From contig CBDANZ010000005.1 in NCBI GenBank assembly GCA_965197865.1, positions 806,001-870,000 of the forward strand: a stretch of DNA of 64,000 nucleotides, written 5' to 3'. Position 1 is the stretch's first letter. Every line of letters begins with the position of its first letter. The DNA comes from CBDANZ01 sp965197865. GTDB lineage: Bacteria > Acidobacteriota > Vicinamibacteria > Vicinamibacterales > CAVVIG01. A program made the translations under genes and the position numbers. This document shows, in pieces, positions 52,649-57,975 of the stretch. The notes below the pieces were generated by a model. The model had not been told where the DNA came from, ran no database searches, and saw only the letters and a list, made by a program, of their open reading frames with translations.

Positions 52649-54077
52649 GGGGATGTCCCTCTAGCTGTTGAAATTTAAAGCGGCGGCTCCCTGCTGGTCG
52701 TGATAGACGGCCGGTGGGAAAACCTGGGGCTGAAGCCCCCAGAAAGGAGCCGCCATGAAGAAGTTTGGCACAGGCGTTCGTGGGCGCCAATCAGCATTGC
52801 CGGCACCACGGCACCTTCCATTGGTCGACATCCTGGTCGATGCACAGGCCGAGCTCCAAGAGCTGGTCGTCGCGTCGGGCCTGAAGGTCCTCGCGGCGAT
52901 GTTGGAAGCGGATCGCGTGGCCGTGTGCGGTCCGCGGTATGCGCATCAGCCCGCGCGGCGGGCGTCTCGGGCGGGCCATGCGCCCAGCGAAGTCGTGCTG
53001 GGGGGCCGCAAGGTCGCCCTGCGTCGGCCGCGGGTGCGGCGCGACGGGCAGGAGGTCGCGCTGCCATCCGTCCAGGCCTTTACGAACACGGATCCGCTCA
53101 CCCGGCGCGTGGTCGAACAGATGCTCATCGGCGTGGCCACGCGCCAGTATGGCCGGAGTCTAGAACCGCTGGGGGCCGACGTCCGCACGCGGGGCACAAG
53201 CAAGAGTGCCGTGAGTCGGCGGTTTGTGGCGCAGACGCAGGCGCAACTCGATGCGTGGCGGGCAACGCCGCTCGACGACCTCGAGCTGGTGGCGCTACTG
53301 ATCGATGGGGTCCACGTCGGCGGCCACTGCATCGTCGTGGCGCTGGGCCTCGATAAAACGGGCGCCAAACACCCGCTGGGCCTCTGGGAAGGGTCAGCGG
53401 AGAACACGACCGTGTGTCAGGGCTTGCTGACCAATCTGCAGAGCCGTGGGCTGCGGACCGACCGCAGTCTGCTCGTCATCCTCGATGGAGCGCAAGCGCT
53501 CCACACTGCGGTGATGCAGACCTTCGGCCCCGCAGCCCTGGTACAACGATGCCAGGTGCATAAACGGCGCAACGTGCTCGAGTATCTGCCCGAGGCCCAG
53601 CGTCCGTGGGTGAAGGCGACCCTCACGCGCGCCTATACGCACACCGACATCAAGGCGGCCCGGCGCTTGTTGCAGGACTTGGCCCGGCGGGTGGACGTCG
53701 ATTATCCGAGTGCAGCCGCCAGCATACGGGAAGGGCTCGACGAGACGCTCACCGTAGTCGAGTTGCCGCTCTCGGAGCGGCTCCGCCGATCGCTGGCGAC
53801 GACCAACGCCGTCGAGAGCCTCCTGAGCCGGACACGCCACGTGAAGCGGAACGTGAAACGCTGGCGCGGGGGTACGATGGTGCTCCGCTGGGTCGCTGCC
53901 GGTGTGCTGGAAGCGGCCAAAGGATTCCGGCGGGTGAAGGGGTGTAAGGACATGCCCGTGCTGGTCGCCGCGTTGCGAGCACGTGACGCTCAGCTGGGGC
54001 TCGATGAATCGTCGGGGATGGTTGCGTAGTCGTCACCCGAGCCGCCGCTGAATTTCAACAGCGGATGGGACAAGCCC
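52649..54077 (+). mobile_element. IS256-family element, copy A, at the start codon of the propeller gene
   Basis: 1,429 bp with inverted ends (GGGGATGTCCC... and ...GGGACAAGCCC) that extend for about 43 bp, and the 8-bp target duplication CGAGTCAT (52641-52648 and 54078-54085). The duplicated bases include the ATG of the propeller gene (minus strand). The element faces away from that gene. Confidence 0.92.
52755..54029 (+). CDS. IS256-family transposase, copy A (full length)
   Basis: 424 residues, intact. Catalytic region motifs are LLIDGVHVGGHCIVVALGLD, LLVILDGAQALHTAVM, CQVHKRRNVLEYLPE and ATTNAVESLLSRTRHVKRN. An AAAGGAGCC ribosome-binding site lies just before the ATG at 52755. It is nearly identical to copy B at 55946-57187 except for an 11-residue segment (DKTGAKHPLGL region) missing there and two substitutions near the C terminus. 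Likely active. Confidence 0.93.
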   Translation: MKKFGTGVRGRQSALPAPRHLPLVDILVDAQAELQELVVASGLKVLAAMLEADRVAVCGPRYAHQPARRASRAGHAPSEVVLGGRKVALRRPRVRRDGQEVALPSVQAFTNTDPLTRRVVEQMLIGVATRQYGRSLEPLGADVRTRGTSKSAVSRRFVAQTQAQLDAWRATPLDDLELVALLIDGVHVGGHCIVVALGLDKTGAKHPLGLWEGSAENTTVCQGLLTNLQSRGLRTDRSLLVILDGAQALHTAVMQTFGPAALVQRCQVHKRRNVLEYLPEAQRPWVKATLTRAYTHTDIKAARRLLQDLARRVDVDYPSAAASIREGLDETLTVVELPLSERLRRSLATTNAVESLLSRTRHVKRNVKRWRGGTMVLRWVAAGVLEAAKGFRRVKGCKDMPVLVAALRARDAQLGLDESSGMVA

Positions 54078-54085
54078 CGAGTCAT

Positions 54086-54101
54086 GACGCTCTCCTCATT
54101 G
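54086..54101 (-). promoter_or_regulatory. Displaced native ribosome-binding site of the propeller gene
   Basis: On the minus strand the sequence just beyond the copy A target duplicate reads GAGGAGAGCGTC and then ATGACTCG. The AGGAG is seven bases before the duplicated start codon at 54085. This is the original leader; the coding region now lies 1.4 kb away on the other side of the element. Confidence 0.7.
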
Positions 54102-54197
54102 CACGTCATGACGACCGTCGCCTATACTGAAACAGGCGAGCGTCCGTCATACGTGCTCTGTGTGATGGGTCCGTTTACCGGACCACGCGCTCGACTG

Positions 54198-54227
54198 GCT
54201 CGCCGGGTGGTGCAACACCCGGCGAGC
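54198..54227. other. 12-bp perfect stem-loop
   Basis: Stem 54198-54209 with 54216-54227 (GCTCGCCGGGTG/CACCCGGCGAGC), six-base loop, followed on the plus strand by ATTTTCC. It could end plus-strand transcription weakly, or fold in the 5-prime leader of the minus-strand propeller transcript, since it lies between the operator-like palindrome and the native start. Confidence 0.6.
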
Positions 54228-54325
54228 ATTTTCCTCATGTCGTGTTGACGCTGATCATCAACACGTTTCCTCTCGAGCGACCACACCGGCCACCCGATTC
54301 GAGCCAAACGCTAGCTGCGAAGGCC

Positions 54326-54356
54326 GTTAATATTGAGACTGAGTCTCAATATTAAC
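54326..54356. promoter_or_regulatory. Operator-like 31-bp palindrome (Fur-box-like)
   Basis: A perfect 15-1-15 palindrome in an AT-rich stretch; the inner part TTGAGACTGAGTCTCAA has the 7-1-7 TGAGA-x-x-x-TCTCA layout seen in Fur-type boxes. It lies about 240 bases upstream of the native start of the propeller gene (minus) and 340 bases upstream of the metallopeptidase gene (plus). Iron regulation is inferred from its form and the TonB-receptor downstream; another dimeric repressor could use it. Confidence 0.55.
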
Positions 54357-54359
54357 TTA

Positions 54360-54696
54360 GTGGAAGTATATATGCGACCAAATTGATCGGTCAAGAGGGC
54401 AAACTCAGATTCGTCGCCGTGGCTCGGCCAGAGCGACCCGTCTATCCCACGCATCAGGCTCGTGTGGCCTCTTCGGCGCGGGAGACGCCTGCCGCGCGGG
54501 CCGGCTTCGCCTACGCAATCACTGTACTTGTGGGGTGCAGCTGCCGTCCGCTTGGCGTGGCACCACGCCGCGACGCCAGCACAGCTAGCTAGGCCCGACG
54601 TGCGAGGAATCTGAGGATCGCACGTGTCATGGGAGCCATTGCTTGGCGCCCGAGGAGTGCTTTCTCTACCGAACCCGGCTATGGGACACTAGAGGC
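54360..54696. other. Intergenic stretch before the metallopeptidase gene
   Basis: About 340 bases with no convincing reading frame (a 69-residue plus-strand frame at 54383-54592 lacks any protein-like feature). The first 30 bases are AT-rich (AGTATATATGCGACC) and may hold a promoter. Confidence 0.35.
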
Positions 54697-55386
54697 ATGA
54701 TCTTCGATCCGATGTATTTCCTCTTCATCGTGCCCGGGTTGGGACTCTCGCTGTGGGCCAGCGCGCGCGTGAAGCGGGCCTTCAACAAGTATTCCAAGGT
54801 GCGCGCCGCACGAGGCCTGACCGGAGCCCAGGCTGCGCAGGAGCTCCTGCGCGGGGCGGGCATCACGGATGTGCGTGTCGTCCGGTCGCAGGGCCTGTTG
54901 TCGGACCACTACAACCCGGTCAACAAGACGCTGGCCTTGTCCGAGTCCGTGTACGATTCGGCCTCCATCGCGGCCGTTGGCGTGGCGACTCATGAGGCGG
55001 GGCATGCCATCCAGCACGCCCAGCACTACACGCCGCTTTGGGTGCGGTCAGCGCTGGTGCCGACGGCCAACGTCGGCTCCAGTCTTGGCTATTTCGTGAT
55101 GCTGATCGGGTTGTTCTTGTCCGCTACCAAGATGGTGCTGATCGGCGCGATCCTGTTTTCGGCCGTCTTGCTCTTCCAGATTGTTACCTTGCCGGTCGAA
55201 TTCAATGCGTCGAGCCGCGCGAAGGCGCTGGTGGTCGAGTACGGCATTGTCACGCCCCACGAGCGTGCAGGTGTAGACAAGGTGCTGAATGCCGCGGCGC
55301 TGACGTATGTGGCAGCGGCTGTGAGCACGCTGCTGACGCTCTTGTATTTCCTCTGGCGCTCGGGGTTGATCGGGGGACGTCGGTAG
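54697..55386 (+). CDS. Membrane zinc metallopeptidase (YugP/DUF family Zn_peptidase_2)
   Basis: 229 residues. An N-terminal membrane segment (MYFLFIVPGLGLSLWASA) is followed by a soluble part and the zinc motif HEAGHAIQHA; two or three further helices (SLGYFVMLIGLFLSA, MVLIGAILFSAVLLFQI, YVAAAVSTLLTLLYFL) complete it. NPVNKTLALSESVYDSASIAA and LPVEFNASSRAKALV are typical of the B. subtilis YugP family. The frame extends to TTG 54643, but the ATG at 54697 gives the normal start. It sits alone between two inverted IS256-type copies. Substrate unknown; likely membrane-protein turnover. Confidence 0.88.
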   Translation: MIFDPMYFLFIVPGLGLSLWASARVKRAFNKYSKVRAARGLTGAQAAQELLRGAGITDVRVVRSQGLLSDHYNPVNKTLALSESVYDSASIAAVGVATHEAGHAIQHAQHYTPLWVRSALVPTANVGSSLGYFVMLIGLFLSATKMVLIGAILFSAVLLFQIVTLPVEFNASSRAKALVVEYGIVTPHERAGVDKVLNAAALTYVAAAVSTLLTLLYFLWRSGLIGGRR

Positions 55387-55521
55387 TCGTCTCCTCGTTC
55401 CGTTCATCGCCGTCCCGCTCGCCGGTGCCTAGCCTGCTGTGGCTCGGCGGCCTAGACGCCGCGTCCGAAGGTGCTCTCTTGATGAGGTCTTCCACCTCCT
55501 TGATTTCGAACTTGCACAACC

Positions 55522-55854
55522 TCACGACGGTTGTTTAGCGGCGATACGTCGGCGGTAGCATGTTGCGGACTTCATGCTTGCTGCCGACACTTGATCCGGG
55601 TCACGAAGCGGGCCACGGCGGCCAACAGGGGGGGGGGGGGGGTACTCGCGATAACTGGAGTTATCGCGAGTAAACATCAGTGCCGTGCCACGTGCGTACT
55701 GCCTAGTATCCGTGCCGGTTTGCGTGATCAATCGCTTAACCGTGTACGGATGATCCGTTGCGAGAACCTTTACTAGGTCTCCATCCGTGCGAACCGTGCC
55801 ACGCACCGCCTCGACAATCGACTGCCTGATGGCCGCTCTTTGCGCATCGTTCAC
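55522..55854 (-). CDS. Hypothetical protein interrupted by a G/C homopolymer
   Basis: From GTG 55854 the frame gives NDAQRAAIRQSIVEAVRGTV, then DLVKVLATDHPYTVKRLITQ and FTRDNSSYRE, a plausible helical protein, before a run of 15 C on the coding strand makes PPPPP. The frame after the run is low quality, whereas the alternative frame (PLLAAVARFVTRIKCRQQA, stop near 55594) looks better, so the run may hide a frameshift. Upstream the frame stays open to the copy B insertion and even beyond it (LHFVNELYYYWTGKYGIV), so the insertion may have cut the gene. No family recognised. Confidence 0.4.
   Translation of the reverse strand: MNDAQRAAIRQSIVEAVRGTVRTDGDLVKVLATDHPYTVKRLITQTGTDTRQYARGTALMFTRDNSSYREYPPPPPVGRRGPLRDPDQVSAASMKSATCYRRRIAAKQPS
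55628..55672. repeat. 15-G run next to a 14-bp perfect inverted repeat
   Basis: G run at 55628-55642, then TACTCGCGATAACT (55643-55656), two G, and its exact reverse complement (55659-55672). The hairpin abuts the homopolymer. Such runs are prone to slippage in the cell and to miscounting in sequencing. Confidence 0.7.
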
Positions 55855-55897
55855 GATCCCGTACTTGCCGGTCCAGTAGTAGTAGAGCTCGTTAACG

Positions 55898-57293
55898 GGG
55901 CTTGTCCCATCCGCTGTTGAAATTCAGCGGCGGCTCGGGTGACGACTACGCAACCATCCCCGACGATTCATCGAGCCCCAGCTGAGCGTCACGTGCTCGC
56001 AACGCGGCGACCAGCACGGGCATGTCCTTACACCCCTTCACCCGCCGGAATCCTTTGGCCGCTTCCAGCACACCGGCAGCGACCCAGCGGAGCACCATCG
56101 TACCCCCGCGGCAGCGTTTCAGGTTCCGCTTCACGTGGCGTGTCCGGCTCAGGAGGCTCTCGACGGCGTTGGTCGTCGCCAGCGATCGGCGGAGCCGCTC
56201 CGAGAGCGGCAACTCGACTACGGTGAGCGTCTCGTCGAGCCCTTCCCGTATGCTGGCGGCTGCACTCGGATAATCGACGTCCACCCGCCGGGCCAAGTCC
56301 TGCAACAAGCGCCGGGCCGCCTTGATGTCGGTGTGCGTATAGGCGCGCGTGAGGGTCGCCTTCACCCACGGACGCTGGGCCTCGGGCAGATACTCGAGCA
56401 CGTTGCGCCGTTTATGCACCTGGCATCGTTGTACCAGGGCTGCGGGGCCGAAGGTCTGCATCACCGCAGTGTGGAGCGCTTGCGCTCCATCGAGGATGAC
56501 GAGCAGACTGCGGTCGGTCCGCAGCCCACGGCTCTGCAGATTGGTCAGCAAGCCCTGACACACGGTCGTGTTCTCCGCTGACCCTTCCCAGAGGCCCAGC
56601 GCCACGACGATGCAGTGGCCGCCGACGTGGACCCCATCGATCAGTAGCGCCACCAGCTCGAGGTCGTCGAGCGGCGTTGCCCGCCACGCATCGAGTTGCG
56701 CCTGCGTCTGCGCCACAAACCGCCGACTCACGGCACTCTTGCTTGTGCCCCGCGTGCGGACGTCGGCCCCCAGCGGTTCTAGACTCCGGCCATACTGGCG
56801 CGTGGCCACGCCGATGAGCATCTGTTCGACCACGCGCCGGGTGAGCGGATCCGTGTTCGTAAAGGCCTGGACGGATGGCAGCGCGACCTCCTGCCCGTCG
56901 CGCCGCACCCGCGGCCGACGCAGGGCGACCTTGCGGCCCCCCAGCACGACTTCGCTGGGCGCATGGCCCGCCCGAGACGCCCGCCGCGCGGGCTGATGCG
57001 CATACCGCGGACCGCACACGGCCACGCGATCCGCTTCCAACATCGCCGCGAGGACCTTCAGGCCCGACGCGACGACCAGCTCTTGGAGCTCGGCCTGTGC
57101 ATCGACCAGGATGTCGACCAATGGAAGGTGCCGTGGTGCCGGCAATGCTGATTGGCGCCCACGAACGCCTGTGCCAAACTTCTTCATGGCGGCTCCTTTC
57201 TGGGGGCTTCAGCCCCAGGTTTTCCCACCGGCCGTCTATCACGACCAGCAGGGAGCCGCCGCTTTAAATTTCAACAGCTAGAGGGACATCCCC
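55898..57293 (-). mobile_element. IS256-family element, copy B (33-bp internal deletion)
   Basis: 1,396 bp, the same element as copy A in inverted orientation, with its own 8-bp target duplication CGTTAACG (55890-55897 and 57294-57301). The length difference from copy A is exactly the 33 bp missing from the transposase gene. Different target duplications show that A and B inserted independently. Confidence 0.92.
55946..57187 (-). CDS. IS256-family transposase, copy B (11-residue deletion)
   Basis: 413 residues, in frame. It matches the copy A protein except that the segment between VVALGL and WEGSAENT lacks 11 residues, and NVKRWRGG is NLKRCRGG. The deletion lies between two CTGGGCCT direct repeats still visible in copy A. 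It removes part of the loop right after the first catalytic Asp region (LLIDGVHVGG), so activity is doubtful. Confidence 0.9.
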   Translation of the reverse strand: MKKFGTGVRGRQSALPAPRHLPLVDILVDAQAELQELVVASGLKVLAAMLEADRVAVCGPRYAHQPARRASRAGHAPSEVVLGGRKVALRRPRVRRDGQEVALPSVQAFTNTDPLTRRVVEQMLIGVATRQYGRSLEPLGADVRTRGTSKSAVSRRFVAQTQAQLDAWRATPLDDLELVALLIDGVHVGGHCIVVALGLWEGSAENTTVCQGLLTNLQSRGLRTDRSLLVILDGAQALHTAVMQTFGPAALVQRCQVHKRRNVLEYLPEAQRPWVKATLTRAYTHTDIKAARRLLQDLARRVDVDYPSAAASIREGLDETLTVVELPLSERLRRSLATTNAVESLLSRTRHVKRNLKRCRGGTMVLRWVAAGVLEAAKGFRRVKGCKDMPVLVAALRARDAQLGLDESSGMVA

Positions 57294-57344
57294 CGTTAAC
57301 GAAGTGGAGGCTGACAGCATCATGAAAACGCGCTAAGCAGTTCT

Positions 57345-57653
57345 TCAGCTCTGACGAAGGGGCGGCCCGACACCACGCTGCGCATGCCAGATCGCAAGCA
57401 CGCGGATCTCGTCAGCGCGCGGCACGTAGTAGACGTGATATCGCGTCTTCTTCAGTAGCACGCGTCGCATGCCCGGCACGGGCGACAGCCGATACAAGCG
57501 GCCTACGTACGGTGCATCGCCGATGGTATCGAACGACTCGATCAGTTCTTCGAAGAACAGATTTGGCGAGGAGGGACGGTTCGTTCGCCACCAATCGTCA
57601 ACGTCACGGATCTGCGCGTCCACTTCGGGAGTGGTTCGGACGGGTAGGTTCAC
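57345..57653 (-). CDS. ParE/RelE-type toxin
   Basis: 102 residues with the RelE/ParE fold pattern: an N-terminal strand and helix (TTPEVDAQIRDVDDWWRTNR), FFEELIESFDTIGDAPYVGR, then the strand RVLLKKTRYHVYYVPRADEI and the end VLAIWHAQRGVGP. The GTG start (57653) overlaps the stop of the upstream antitoxin gene by four bases. ParE-type toxins attack gyrase; RelE-type ones cut mRNA; which applies is not clear. About 50 bases separate it from the copy B insertion. Confidence 0.85.
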   Translation of the reverse strand: MNLPVRTTPEVDAQIRDVDDWWRTNRPSSPNLFFEELIESFDTIGDAPYVGRLYRLSPVPGMRRVLLKKTRYHVYYVPRADEIRVLAIWHAQRGVGPPLRQS

Positions 57654-57880
57654 CGCCGTTGACGCAATTCGTCCACAACCGCCGACGCGGGCCGAAGACG
57701 CCCGGCTTCGGCCGAGCGCCAGGATACGGACAAGGCTTCATGCAGGGCGCGGCGCTCCGCGTCGGTCAGATCATCCCCGTCGTCGTCAGCAACGAGGTCG
57801 ACAACCGTCCCTTCGGGCAAAGTTGTCGGCTCGTCAAGAACGAGCCGGCCCTTCTCGACCCGCGCTCGGAGAGGACTCAT
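57650..57880 (-). CDS. Antitoxin of the ParE-type module
   Basis: 76 residues, upstream of and overlapping the toxin gene, as usual for type II modules. The N-terminal part (RARVEKGRLVLDEPTTLPEG) looks like an AbrB/DUF104-like strand-rich domain, and the C-terminal part (LTDAERRALHEALSVSWR) is helical, likely wrapping the toxin. Start is ATG 57880. Confidence 0.78.
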   Translation of the reverse strand: MSPLRARVEKGRLVLDEPTTLPEGTVVDLVADDDGDDLTDAERRALHEALSVSWRSAEAGRLRPASAVVDELRQRR

Positions 57881-57975
57881 GCACCTACTGTACGGCCTGC
57901 GTAGCGTCCCTGCAAGCCTGCTCCGCTACTCGACACCGGGATCGATCTATTATCGAGTTTGTGGCCGGTCTGAAC

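Noticed and set aside
54383..54592. A 69-residue plus-strand frame upstream of the metallopeptidase gene
   Set aside because: Composition is Arg/Ala-rich without motif, with no ribosome-binding site; better explained as intergenic.
52649..57293. A composite transposon formed by inverted IS256-type copies A and B carrying the metallopeptidase gene
   Set aside because: Each copy has its own, different 8-bp target duplication (CGAGTCAT and CGTTAACG), which shows two separate insertions and not a single event with the pair as outer ends.
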